Assembly (NCBI GenBank): GCA_000179315.1
Contig: ADZZ01000271.1
Span: 1-63,831, forward strand
DNA: 63,831 bases
Direction: 5' to 3'
DNA from: a delta proteobacterium NaphS2
GTDB taxonomy: Bacteria; Desulfobacterota; DSM-4660; Desulfatiglandales; Desulfatiglandaceae
Below are positions 34,584 through 43,187 of the stretch, in pieces. The first letter of the stretch is position 1. The number at the start of each line of letters is the position of its first letter. Position numbers and translations under genes: made by a program. The notes under the pieces are model-generated. The model saw only the letters and a program-made list of their open reading frames with translations, had not been told where the DNA came from and did not search any database.

Positions 34584-37205
34584 ATGTGTAAGAAAACCAA
34601 ATTCATCGCCATGATGATCACCTTTGTTCTTATCGCGGTGGTATTTTCGGCCGTGCCGGTAATGGCCCGGGAAACGACCGGTGCGAGAGAACCGGACGGC
34701 TACAAAATTATATCCGGGGTTTCCGGAGCGCCTGATGCCAAGGCGACCATCAGCGGAAAACAACTTCCGCCGCCCGCTCCGCCCTTTGGCGGTGTCATCA
34801 GGCACGACGCGCTTCAGTCCACGCCCTGGTGGCCGCCGACGGTGGTGCCACCGAAGGACGCGCCCAACATCCTGCTGATCATGACCGACGATGCCGGCTT
34901 TGCCATTCCCAGCACCTTCGGCGGCGTCATCCCGACGCCCACCATGGACCGCCTCGCGAAAAACGGCCTGCGGTACAACCGCATGTTCTCCACGTCGTTG
35001 TGTTCGCCCACGCGCGCCGCGCAGATCACCGGCCGCAACCACCACTCGGTGGGCTTCGGTGTAATCTCCGAGCAGGCCACCGGCTTTCCCGGCTATGACA
35101 GCGTCATCGGCGTGGACAACGCGACCATCGGCCGCATCCTGCGCGACAACGGCTACGCGACCTCATGGTTCGGCAAAGACCACAACACACCGACTTACCA
35201 GGCCAGCCAGGCCGGTCCCTTCACCCAGTGGCCCACCGGGATGGGCTTCGACTACTTCTACGGTTTTGTCGGTGGTGACGCGAACCAGTGGGGGCCCAAC
35301 CTCTTCCGCAACACCACGCAGATCTATCCCTTCAACGAGCACAAAAGCACCTTGAAGATGGACCGTTCGGACCCCAAGGCAAAAATCTGGCCGGTCACCG
35401 GCAAGGAGAGCTCCTGGAACCTGATCACCGCCATGGCCGACGACGCCATAGACTGGATGTACCGGATACACCAGACCAATCCCGTGCAGCCGATCTTCGT
35501 CTATTACGTGCCCGGCTCCTCGCATGCGCCGCATCACCCGACCAAGGAGTGGGTGGACAAGATCCACGCCATGCACCTGTTCGATGACGGCTACGAGAAG
35601 TTGCGCGAGCGCATCTTCGCGAACCAGAAGAAGCTCGGCGTGATTCCACAGGACGAAGAGCTGACCCCCTGGCCAAAAGACATCCTGACGCCCTGGGATG
35701 AACTCAGCGACGAGGCCAAGAAGCTCTACATCCGGCAGGTCGAGGTGTTCGCCGCCTACGTGGCCTACAACGACCACGAGATCGGCCGAGTGATCCAGGC
35801 TTTCGAGGATCTGGGCAAACTCGACAACACGCTGATCATCTACCAGAACGGGGATAACGGCACCAGCGCCGAAGGCGGGCCCGAAGGCACTTTCAGCGAG
35901 GTCGCGTTCTTTAACGGCGTGCGCCCGCCGGTGGACGTGCAGATGAAGTACTATGATGCCTGGGGCACCGAGTACGCCTACAACCACATGTCGGCGGGCT
36001 GGTCCTGGGCCTTCGACACCCCCTTCGACTGGTTCAAGCAGAATGCCTCCCGGCTCGGCGGCATCAATCAGAACATGGTCATCTCCTGGCCGGAACGCAT
36101 CAAGGACAGAGGCGGCCTGCGCGAGCAGTTCGTACATGTCATCGATATCGTGCCCACGCTGCTCGAGGTCACCGGCATCCCGGCACCCGAATACGTGGAC
36201 GGCATCAAGCAGAAGCCCATCGAGGGCACCAGCTTTGCCTACACCTTCGATGCGACCAACGCCAAGGCACCGTCCCGGCACAAAACGCAGTACTTCGAGA
36301 TGATGGGACAATGGGCGCTTTATCACGATGGCTGGCTTTTGAGCACAAAGGTGAATCGGGTGCCCTGGGATGCCTACAGTCCCGCAAACCCGGATCCGCT
36401 GAATAACCAGATTTTCCAGCTCTACGACTTGACAAAGAACTTCAACCAGTCGGAGGACATCGCCGCGCAACATCCGGAGAAGGTCGCCGAGATGCGCAAG
36501 ATGTTCGTCGAGGAGGCCAAGAAGTACCATGTCTTCCCGCTGGATGCTTCGGTGGGGGCCAGGGTCGCGGCGCCGCGTCCGAGTCTCACCGCCGGTCTGA
36601 GCGAACTGGTCTACACGCGGCCGATGACAGGTGTTCCACAGGGCGATGCACCTTACCTGCTCGATACCTCCTACAGCTTGGCCGCGGACATCACCGTGCC
36701 GGAAGGGGGCGCCGAGGGCATGATCGCCACTTCCGGCGGGCGTTTCGCGGGCTGGGGTTTCTATCTGCTCAAGGGCAAACCGGTGTTCAACTGGAACCTG
36801 CTCAACCTGGAATGGGTGAAGTGGGAGGCCCCTGAGGCGCTCGCGCCCGGTGAGCACACCATCGTGTTCGACTTCAAATATGACGGCCTGGGCGTCGGAA
36901 CCATGAAGTACAACAACTTCTCCGGCATCGGCAAAGGCGGTACCGGCACCCTGATCGTGGACGGCAAGGTGGTCGACCAGAAGCGGATGGAGCGGACGAT
37001 CCCGATTATCTTGCAGTGGGATGAGAGCTTCGATATCGGCTCGGATACCATCACGGGCATCGACGACGCCGACTATCTTCCGCCCTTCCCCCTGACGGCG
37101 AAATTTAACAAGCTGACGATCAGAATCGACCGTCCTCAATTGTCGCCGGAGGATATCAAGAAGCTGGAGGAAGGCATGAAGAAGGTCGCCCTCGGCCGCG
37201 AGTAG
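34584..37205 (+). CDS. Exported arylsulfatase, formylglycine type
   Basis: This 873-residue enzyme has a signal peptide (MCKKTKFIAMMITFVLIAVVFSAVPVMA) and a sulfatase domain with the calcium-binding start (APNILLIMTDDAG, near residue 92) and the formylglycine motif LCSPTRAAQITGR (Cys140). The Cys type can be matured by anaerobic radical-SAM enzymes; none is encoded in the window. The C-terminal third (from about 660) is beta-rich and may bind carbohydrate or another ligand. ATG 34584 is chosen because AAGGAG lies six bases upstream. Its G+C is higher than in flanking genes (41 and 37 of 60 bases in two sampled rows), and a long spurious antisense frame covers it, suggesting acquisition from a G+C-rich source. 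Confidence 0.93.
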   Translation: MCKKTKFIAMMITFVLIAVVFSAVPVMARETTGAREPDGYKIISGVSGAPDAKATISGKQLPPPAPPFGGVIRHDALQSTPWWPPTVVPPKDAPNILLIMTDDAGFAIPSTFGGVIPTPTMDRLAKNGLRYNRMFSTSLCSPTRAAQITGRNHHSVGFGVISEQATGFPGYDSVIGVDNATIGRILRDNGYATSWFGKDHNTPTYQASQAGPFTQWPTGMGFDYFYGFVGGDANQWGPNLFRNTTQIYPFNEHKSTLKMDRSDPKAKIWPVTGKESSWNLITAMADDAIDWMYRIHQTNPVQPIFVYYVPGSSHAPHHPTKEWVDKIHAMHLFDDGYEKLRERIFANQKKLGVIPQDEELTPWPKDILTPWDELSDEAKKLYIRQVEVFAAYVAYNDHEIGRVIQAFEDLGKLDNTLIIYQNGDNGTSAEGGPEGTFSEVAFFNGVRPPVDVQMKYYDAWGTEYAYNHMSAGWSWAFDTPFDWFKQNASRLGGINQNMVISWPERIKDRGGLREQFVHVIDIVPTLLEVTGIPAPEYVDGIKQKPIEGTSFAYTFDATNAKAPSRHKTQYFEMMGQWALYHDGWLLSTKVNRVPWDAYSPANPDPLNNQIFQLYDLTKNFNQSEDIAAQHPEKVAEMRKMFVEEAKKYHVFPLDASVGARVAAPRPSLTAGLSELVYTRPMTGVPQGDAPYLLDTSYSLAADITVPEGGAEGMIATSGGRFAGWGFYLLKGKPVFNWNLLNLEWVKWEAPEALAPGEHTIVFDFKYDGLGVGTMKYNNFSGIGKGGTGTLIVDGKVVDQKRMERTIPIILQWDESFDIGSDTITGIDDADYLPPFPLTAKFNKLTIRIDRPQLSPEDIKKLEEGMKKVALGRE

Positions 37206-37306
37206 AAACCCTATGATTGGAAAACCACACTGGCCGCCCTCCAAAAAGGGCGGCCTGAACCGGCTTGCCGGTTCGCAATTGCCAAAGTGGATTCCGAGGA
37301 AAAGCA

Positions 37307-37744
37307 ATGAAATATTTCGTAAGGTGCATACTGTCGGTATTGGTACTTGTCTTTTCGGTTTTCGGAACGCCTGTCGTTGCGCAGGATACCAAGGCCTCCG
37401 CGGCAAAGACCGAAAAGCCAAGCCTCGCATCTGAATCCGGATTCGATATCTTGCGGGGTCGATGGGTGAGACCCGACGGTGGCTACGTGATAACCATCGT
37501 TGGCGTTGACGCCGACGGAAAACTGGATGCCGCCTACGCGAATCCCAGGCCGCTTCCGTTCGCTCAGGCCAGGGCTTCACGGGACGGTAAGATTATTCAT
37601 CTATTCTTTGAGTTGCGCGCCGGCGGCTACAACGGGTCCATCTACACTCTCGCCTACGATCCCGTGAATGACATTCTCTATGGTGTTTATTACCAGGCGG
37701 TGGCGCGGCAGCGGTTCAGTGTCTATTTCGAGCGGGCCAAATAG
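37307..37744 (+). CDS. Exported protein of unknown function
   Basis: This 145-residue protein has a signal peptide (MKYFVRCILSVLVLVFSVFGTPVVA) and a compact beta-rich body (ILRGRWVRPDGGYVITI, DGKLDAAYANPRPLPFAQARAS, FELRAGGYNGSIYTLAYDPVNDILYGVYYQAV). The pattern recalls small lipocalin-like or avidin-like barrels, but I cannot assign a family. ATG 37307 is preceded by GAGGA. It follows the sulfatase by 101 bases in the same direction. Confidence 0.75.
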   Translation: MKYFVRCILSVLVLVFSVFGTPVVAQDTKASAAKTEKPSLASESGFDILRGRWVRPDGGYVITIVGVDADGKLDAAYANPRPLPFAQARASRDGKIIHLFFELRAGGYNGSIYTLAYDPVNDILYGVYYQAVARQRFSVYFERAK

Positions 37745-37836
37745 GGGTACGTCGCCATACCCAGTAAAAGCTCTTTCGGCGATTTGGAGTGAGGAAGAGG
37801 CTGACCAGACATGTGGAGCGAGCAGAGGAGGAGGAA

Positions 37837-38619
37837 ATGAGCCAATTGAATTTGAAAAGGTCCTTGGGACTACTTTCGCTCGGGGTACTCATGGTGTGGG
37901 CCGCGGGTGCATCGCCGGTTTGGGCGGAGACATCGGCGGTTGATCCCGCCGCGGTTGAGATTCTGAAACGCATGACCGACTGCCTGGGAACCTTGAAACA
38001 GTTCAGTGTGAAAACCCAGAATACCATTGAAGATTTGACCGAATCCGGACACAGGGTGGACTACGACGTTTCCGCAACCGTCACGGTGAGTCGGCCGAAC
38101 AAGCTGAAAGCCCAGCGCAAGGGTGACTTGATTGACCAGACTTTTTATTACAACGGCAAAACCCTGACGCTCGATAACCCCTCGGACAAAGTGTATGCCT
38201 CGCAGCCCGCTCCCGCGACCATCGAGGGGATGCTCACTTTTGCACGTTCATCCCTGGGTCTTGTGATTCCGGCCGCGGATCTGATTTATCGAAATAATTT
38301 CAAGCTGTTGATGCAGAACGTTACCCTTGCCACAGTCATCGGCAAAGAGTTCATCGGCGGTGTTCGATGTGATCATCTGCTCTTCAGCCGTCCGGGCGTC
38401 GACTTTCAGGTGTGTGTGGCCGACAGCGGCGAGCCGCTTCCCTATAAATACGTGGTGACCGACACGTCCACTTGCGCACTGATCAGCATCTCGACCGTCA
38501 TGAGCGACTGGAACGCGGCGTCTGCTGTGGACGATGCCTTTTTCAATTTTGTACCTCCAAAAGGGGTCAAAGAGATTTCTTTCATGCCGCTCAAAGTTCA
38601 CGAAAAAACGGACCGTTAA
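37837..38619 (+). CDS. Second exported DUF2092 protein
   Basis: This 260-residue protein has a signal peptide (LGLLSLGVLMVWAAGASPVWA) and the DUF2092 pattern (AAVEILKRMTDCLGTLKQFSVKTQNTIE; NKLKAQRKGDLIDQTFYYNGKTLTL; FIGGVRCDHLLFSRPGVDFQVCVADSGEPLPYKYVVTD). It is a paralogue of the protein at 33053, so the sulfatase is bracketed by two copies. ATG 37837 follows a GAGGAGGA ribosome site; the open frame reaches back to 37789. It probably binds or carries a hydrophobic ligand in the periplasm, by analogy to LolA-like folds. Confidence 0.87.
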   Translation: MSQLNLKRSLGLLSLGVLMVWAAGASPVWAETSAVDPAAVEILKRMTDCLGTLKQFSVKTQNTIEDLTESGHRVDYDVSATVTVSRPNKLKAQRKGDLIDQTFYYNGKTLTLDNPSDKVYASQPAPATIEGMLTFARSSLGLVIPAADLIYRNNFKLLMQNVTLATVIGKEFIGGVRCDHLLFSRPGVDFQVCVADSGEPLPYKYVVTDTSTCALISISTVMSDWNAASAVDDAFFNFVPPKGVKEISFMPLKVHEKTDR

Positions 38620-38640
38620 CGGCGGAAAGGAGGAATACAC

Positions 38641-39135
38641 ATGAAAACGGTATTTAAGATTTCAATGGTAACGATGGTTCTGGGTTTAATGACGCTGGCC
38701 GATATCCCACAACTGCCGGTGAACCTGGTACCGGACGCTGAGGCCATATTCGGTGTTCGGCGCCGGGCCTTTCGAAGGGGTGTGATTGTTGGTGCCGCCG
38801 CCGGGGGCACCTGGGGATCGGCGGCTCACTATTCCGCCACGGCGCAGCAACAGTCCGCCACGGCGCAGCAACAGTCCGCCACGGCGCAGCAGCAGTCGGC
38901 AACTGCCCAGCAACAGTCAATGGCGGCCCAACAACATTCGGTTCAACAAACACCCCCGCCGCCACCGGGCGGCGACGCCAAACCGTTGCCCATCGGCACC
39001 GTTGTCAAGGCGCTTCCGGGAGGATGTACGTCAACACCGGTCGGCGGGGTGGAATACTACTACTGCGCCGGAAATTTCTATCGGGCGGTGTTTCAGGGAA
39101 ACCAGTTGGTGTATGTAACGGCGAAGCCGGAGTGA
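38641..39135 (+). CDS. Exported Gln-rich repeat protein
   Basis: This 164-residue protein has a signal peptide (MKTVFKISMVTMVLGLMTLAD), an AEAIFGVRRRAFRRG motif followed by a glycine/alanine segment, then four-fold repeats of SATAQQQ (about 66-95), a proline-rich linker (TPPPPPGG) and a C-terminal domain with PVGGVEYYYCAGNFYRAVF. The last part resembles the DUF6515-type Tyr-rich domain of outer-membrane-associated proteins, at low certainty. It lies between the DUF2092 and FadL genes and likely belongs to the same transcript. Confidence 0.72.
   Translation: MKTVFKISMVTMVLGLMTLADIPQLPVNLVPDAEAIFGVRRRAFRRGVIVGAAAGGTWGSAAHYSATAQQQSATAQQQSATAQQQSATAQQQSMAAQQHSVQQTPPPPPGGDAKPLPIGTVVKALPGGCTSTPVGGVEYYYCAGNFYRAVFQGNQLVYVTAKPE
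38839..38922 (+). repeat. 21-base tandem repeat coding SATAQQQ
   Basis: The unit TCCGCCACGGCGCAGCAACAG occurs three times in a row with nearly identical sequence, followed by a diverged fourth copy. In-frame repeats of this type can change length by slippage. The unit is a multiple of three, so changes would keep the frame. Confidence 0.8.
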
Positions 39136-39145
39136 GGAGGGTGTT

Positions 39146-40465
39146 ATGTCAAAACGCTCGATAAGGTTTTGCGTGGCGGCACTTTTTATTTCCGTGATCT
39201 GTTTTTCGGGTGTGTCGCCTTCACTGGCCGGCGGACTGATCGCCTATGAAATCGGTACGGCCGATGTGGGCCTGGCGTCCGCAGGCTACAACGCACGGGC
39301 TCAGGATGCCTCGACGGTTTTTACCAACCCCGCCGGCATGACCCGGCTGGAGGGTGCGCAGCTGCTGGGAGGCGGACAGATTGATTATGGCAACCTGGAG
39401 TTTTCCTCCGGTTCGGGCACATCGCCTGCTTTGGGGAGCGATGAAGGGGGCAAGGCCTTCGGATCCGATGGCTGGTTTTTGGGCGGGGGCGGGTTTTTCA
39501 GCTACAGCGTTTCGCCGGATCTGAAATTGGGGATGGCCATGACGGGAAATTTTGGCTCTCCCATCAAATACGACGATAACTGGGTTGGCCGTTATTATGC
39601 CCAGGAAGGCACCCTGTTCGGACTGTCATTTACGCCTGCCATCGCCTACAGAGTGACGAGTAAATTGTCCCTCGGTGGAAGCGTCAACGCCATGTACGGG
39701 ATTTACAAGAACAAGGTGGCCATCAATAACGTCGATCCCAGATACGGCGACGGCCAGTTAAAAATGGATGACAATACCTGGGGATGGGGTGTCAATCTGG
39801 GTCTTTTGTATGAATTTACCGAAAGCACACGGGTGGGGTTCACCTGGAACTCGCAGGTCGATCTCGACTTCAGCTCGCAAGCCCAATTTTCAAATCTCGC
39901 GCCTGGCGTCAGCGCTGCACTGACCCGAAAGGGGTTAACAAACTCAACCATCAAAGTGGGAATCACGGTTCCGCAGCAGCTCATGGGGAGCGTCTTTTCC
40001 CAATTAACCGATCGCTGGGCGGTGCTCGGCAGCGTTGGATGGCAGGAATGGTCGAAGTTCGGTCAGGTACAGCTGGGTATTGATGAGACCCTTAACCCCA
40101 AAAGCCTGACACAGAACCTGGATTTCAAGGATACGTGGCATTTTGCGGTAGGTGCGCAATATCGCATCAACGAGCCGTGGTTGCTCAACTTCGGCATTGC
40201 CTACGACTCGGGATTCCAGGACACCTCCAGCGTTTCCCCGCTTCTGCCTGCAGACGCGGCATGGCGTTTCGGTGCGGGCGCCGAAAATCAGGTGAGCAAG
40301 ACGTTCCTTTGGGGTTTTGCCGCCGAGTATATGTATGGCGGGAGCCTTGATACAAACCTGCAAAGCGACCATCCGGTTGCGCTCGGTTCGCGCGGCGACC
40401 TGGTTGGGTCCTACGACAACATCGGGACCTTGTTCGTATCTGCTTACTTTAATTGGACCTTCTAG
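39146..40465 (+). CDS. FadL/OmpP1/TodX-family outer-membrane transporter
   Basis: This 439-residue protein has a signal peptide (VAALFISVICFSGVSPSLA) and the FadL family opening GGLIAYEIGTADVGLASAG..RAQDASTVFTNPAGMTRL, then alternating beta strands of a 14-strand barrel ending in aromatic Phe (LFVSAYFNWTF). FadL-type porins import fatty acids, alkanes and aromatic hydrocarbons across the outer membrane. It ends the plus-strand operon and, with sulfatase and LolA-like proteins, points to handling of a hydrophobic, possibly sulfated, substrate. Confidence 0.92.
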   Translation: MSKRSIRFCVAALFISVICFSGVSPSLAGGLIAYEIGTADVGLASAGYNARAQDASTVFTNPAGMTRLEGAQLLGGGQIDYGNLEFSSGSGTSPALGSDEGGKAFGSDGWFLGGGGFFSYSVSPDLKLGMAMTGNFGSPIKYDDNWVGRYYAQEGTLFGLSFTPAIAYRVTSKLSLGGSVNAMYGIYKNKVAINNVDPRYGDGQLKMDDNTWGWGVNLGLLYEFTESTRVGFTWNSQVDLDFSSQAQFSNLAPGVSAALTRKGLTNSTIKVGITVPQQLMGSVFSQLTDRWAVLGSVGWQEWSKFGQVQLGIDETLNPKSLTQNLDFKDTWHFAVGAQYRINEPWLLNFGIAYDSGFQDTSSVSPLLPADAAWRFGAGAENQVSKTFLWGFAAEYMYGGSLDTNLQSDHPVALGSRGDLVGSYDNIGTLFVSAYFNWTF

Positions 40466-40629
40466 ACGCCGTATTGATCAGAAACGGCATCCTGCAGGGA
40501 ATTTGATGCCCGGGAGGAGAGACGCCCATGTCTGCATCGCCGCCCGCAAATTGCCGCAGGCCTCTTTGTTGTTGATCTCTATCCGGAACAACCGCAGATT
40601 TGCGCGGCCCGAAGCCACAACTTTGATTC

Positions 40630-41604
40630 CTACTCAGATTTCTTTTCGAGATCATCCAGAGAAAGTTCGAGGTCTAAAGGTTCAATATCCAGATCTCCAA
40701 AAAGCGCTGCTTCCTTTTTCTCATCAAGTGTCACGGTTTGATCACCATCGGTTTTTGCGCTTTCGATCTCTTCGAGATCGCTAAGTAACACCTCTTTGTT
40801 GATTTCGTCCGAGTTCCAAAAGCCTTTATTTTCATCCGCGATGTTATCAGGCTTTTTGGTCCCTTTATCGGGTGCTTCCTCCACCTCAAAGACAATTTCA
40901 TCAGAGATGTCTTTCCCGTCAGCCTGGTCATCCGGCTTGTCTAATTCAAAGAAGATCTCATCTTCCGGTTCGATCTTTTGTGGAGGCATCTCCGAATCGT
41001 CGGTTTCATCATCGAGGAAGAGTCCCAATTCATCTGGTTCGGCAGCTGTTTCCCCAGCCGACCCTGTGTGCCTCACTGACGGGATTGTTGCTGTTTCCTG
41101 AAAAACCGCCCCTTGACGGTCATCGGTAGGGCCATTTATGAAATTTTCTTTATCGAGGGGGTCCCCGTAAATATTTTCAATTTTATCTGCGCTGATATCC
41201 GAGTCCAGGTCAAAGAGGATTTCGTCTTCCGCCGTTTCCAGGGCTATCAGGTCATCATCTCCTGAACTACCTGTCTCAAAATCATTCTCGTTTTTTGACG
41301 CGGCCTTTGATTCCGGTGGGTTCGGCTTGCTTGCGTCGTCGTCGAGATCCTCCAAGGCGATTAGCAAATCCTCGGAATCCATGTCTCCATAAACGCTACC
41401 GTATGAGGACGGATGCTCAACGCCGAGAGACGTTTTCCGGTCTTCAGAAGTGCCCGGCTCCAGGAGAGACGCCAAGAAGAAAGGGGGATTTGGTTTGTTG
41501 GACGAAAATTTCATTCGGACTTGGACTTCAGCATTATCGTTTCCGCATTTCGGGCAAACCTGATTGTAATCGAAACTGGTATAATTGCATTTGGGACATT
41601 TCAT
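40630..41604 (-). CDS. Zinc-ribbon protein with long acidic tail carrying repeated DEIxF-E/D motifs
   Basis: This 324-residue protein has an N-terminal zinc ribbon ([21 protein letters not shown]) followed by about 290 residues of very acidic, low-complexity sequence. The motif DEI-x-F-acidic-L/V occurs at least three times ([24 protein letters not shown]) with further acidic helices ([23 protein letters not shown]). No known family beyond the ribbon; the tail may be disordered and bind a partner. Its start overlaps the end of rnhA by four bases, so it is the last gene of the rex operon. Confidence 0.78.
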   Translation of the reverse strand: MKCPKCNYTSFDYNQVCPKCGNDNAEVQVRMKFSSNKPNPPFFLASLLEPGTSEDRKTSLGVEHPSSYGSVYGDMDSEDLLIALEDLDDDASKPNPPESKAASKNENDFETGSSGDDDLIALETAEDEILFDLDSDISADKIENIYGDPLDKENFINGPTDDRQGAVFQETATIPSVRHTGSAGETAAEPDELGLFLDDETDDSEMPPQKIEPEDEIFFELDKPDDQADGKDISDEIVFEVEEAPDKGTKKPDNIADENKGFWNSDEINKEVLLSDLEEIESAKTDGDQTVTLDEKKEAALFGDLDIEPLDLELSLDDLEKKSE

Positions 41605-42101
41605 AACAAAGACTCCCTGTTGCTGCTTTTACAATTTAGAATGGCTTCCCTGGCCAACCGGTCACAACGCTCGTTTTCAGGATGTCCATCGTGCCCTTTA
41701 ACCCATTTCCACTTGATTTCGTGGGGACGGCTCAGTCGCAGCATTTCCTGCCACAGATCTTTGTTCAGGACTGCTTTCTTCTGCGAATTCTTCCAGTTGT
41801 TTTTGATCCATCCGTGAATCCAATGGGTCATGCCCTTCATGACGTACTGGCTATCGGTTGTGATAATGATCTTGCAAGGCCGTTTCAGGCAACGAAGTGC
41901 TTCAATGACGGCTATCATTTCCATACGGTTATTGGTGGTTTGTGGTTCACAACCTGAAATTTCTTTTGTAACCTTTCCATAACGGAGAACGGACCCGTAG
42001 CCGCCGGGACCCGGATTGCCGCTACAAGCCCCATCTGTGAAAATTTCGACTGTTTGAGCTGATCCCCCTTTCATGCCGTCAGTTTTTGGTGAATCGGCCA
42101 T
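41601..42101 (-). CDS. rnhA: Ribonuclease HI
   Basis: This 166-residue enzyme degrades RNA in RNA-DNA hybrids. The catalytic residues are visible: Asp in [19 protein letters not shown], Glu in [13 protein letters not shown], Asp in TDSQYVMKG, and Asp in the C-terminal [10 protein letters not shown]; the handle region ([22 protein letters not shown]) is present. ATG 42101 overlaps the end of the DUF1573 gene by 23 bases; an internal ATG at 42074 is possible, starting nine codons later. Confidence 0.95.
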   Translation of the reverse strand: MADSPKTDGMKGGSAQTVEIFTDGACSGNPGPGGYGSVLRYGKVTKEISGCEPQTTNNRMEMIAVIEALRCLKRPCKIIITTDSQYVMKGMTHWIHGWIKNNWKNSQKKAVLNKDLWQEMLRLSRPHEIKWKWVKGHDGHPENERCDRLAREAILNCKSSNRESLL

Positions 42102-43146
42102 GAATGACGAAAGTGATCAGTGGCATTTCCGGATAGCTGGTTTTCAATTTAAATATGCCGTTAAAGTTATGGCTCTCCTCCGGTATGGTCGAGAACCTGA
42201 TGCGATATTTTTGTCCCTTTTCCAGCGTTTCAACTGTGTATTTCAGTTTGTTTTTGAGGTTGAATTCAGCAACGGTAAGGTTTAATGATTTATTTTTTTC
42301 AGCTCGAATGTCCACTGATTTGGCGACTTCCGTCCCCTCTTTTCCGTACAGCCGGATGTAGCGGGATGAAACATAAATGGGTGGCTTTTGCACCTTTCTG
42401 TTTCTTTCAGCCGGCTTCTGCCCGATGCCCGTTGAAGAAGGCTTGGAAGAAATTCTTGCCGTGTTGAAACGGCCATTAACAATCAGGTTGATTTCAGGTT
42501 TTTCCGGATAGTTGGTCTTGAGTTTCAGGATTCCCCGGAAGCTCTCTTTAACGTCAGGAACAGAAGTGAATCGGATGCGGTACGCTTTTCCTTTTTCAAC
42601 CGTCTCAATGTTATATTTCAGTTTGTTTTTAAGTGTAAATTCATCAACCGTCAGAATGAGCGGCTTTTCCAGTCGCGCCTTTATATTAACGGTTTTCTGA
42701 ACCGGTTGGCCTCCACTGTTGTACAGGTTTACATAACGGGAAGACACATAAATGGGAACCTTTACCGTGGCTTTAATCACCAGTGCGATGTTTTTTCTTT
42801 CAGGGTCGTTGGTTTTAACGCGTGCCGATTTTCGAATGCCCCCCTGGTATCCTTTCGTATTGATTTTTAATGTGATTTTTCCTTCCCCGCCCGGGGGAAC
42901 AGCCGTATCAAAGCTGGCCACGGTACAGCCTCAGCCGGGTCTGACACTAAGGATTTTAAGCGATTCATCGCCCTTGTTAAGGATTTTGAATGTGTGTTCC
43001 AGAACGACACCCTCCTTGACCTCCTTAAAATCGAATTCCCGTCCTTCAACAGCCAGTCTGGGGCCTTTGTGTTCCTGAGCCAGAACCATTTCTCCCCAAA
43101 CGGCAATGGAAATAAGTCCCAGCACCAACAAGAGCGGTTTTTTCAC
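42079..43146 (-). CDS. DUF1573 protein with in-frame UGA at a conserved Cys position (candidate selenoprotein)
   Basis: Read through the TGA at 42931-42933, the frame is continuous from 43146 to 42079 (355 residues). The signal peptide ([22 protein letters not shown]) and first DUF1573 part ([36 protein letters not shown]) lead into [24 protein letters not shown]. In DUF1573 proteins this spot is normally Cys in a CGCT motif, so UGA (residue 72) most likely encodes selenocysteine. A hairpin TTCCCC-CGGGC-GGGGAA begins 31 bases after UGA with its loop 37 bases away, near the upper limit for bacterial SECIS elements. After DUF1573 come two related ~100-residue repeats. GTG 43146 has AAGGAGG eight bases upstream; ATG 43152 is closer to it. 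Gene lies between rex and rnhA. Confidence 0.8.
42885..42902 (-). promoter_or_regulatory. Candidate SECIS-like hairpin
   Basis: On the minus strand, TTCCCC-CGGGC-GGGGAA forms a perfect six-pair stem with a five-base loop; G is the second loop base. It begins 31 bases after the in-frame UGA at 42931-42933. A weaker alternative (CCGT/ACGG, 13-base loop) lies closer to the UGA. The stem overlaps codons for the conserved PPGGEG stretch, so it could also be a by-product of protein conservation. Confidence 0.4.
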
Positions 43147-43187
43147 AAACATCTCCTCCTTAAATTTGTTTTGAATCAATTGCTGCC

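Noticed and set aside
35163-37580. 805-codon antisense open frame over the sulfatase
   Set aside because: It follows from G/C-rich third positions of the sulfatase; no ribosome site, domain or signal is visible.
38839-38922. Possible CRISPR-like repeats
   Set aside because: Repeats are directly adjacent without spacers and code in frame for SATAQQQ.
40451-40461. ATTGGACCTTC at the end of the FadL gene as a third copy of the dyad
   Set aside because: Only one half-site is present and it is explained by the coding sequence NWTF; similar lone half-sites occur at 2974 and 16553.
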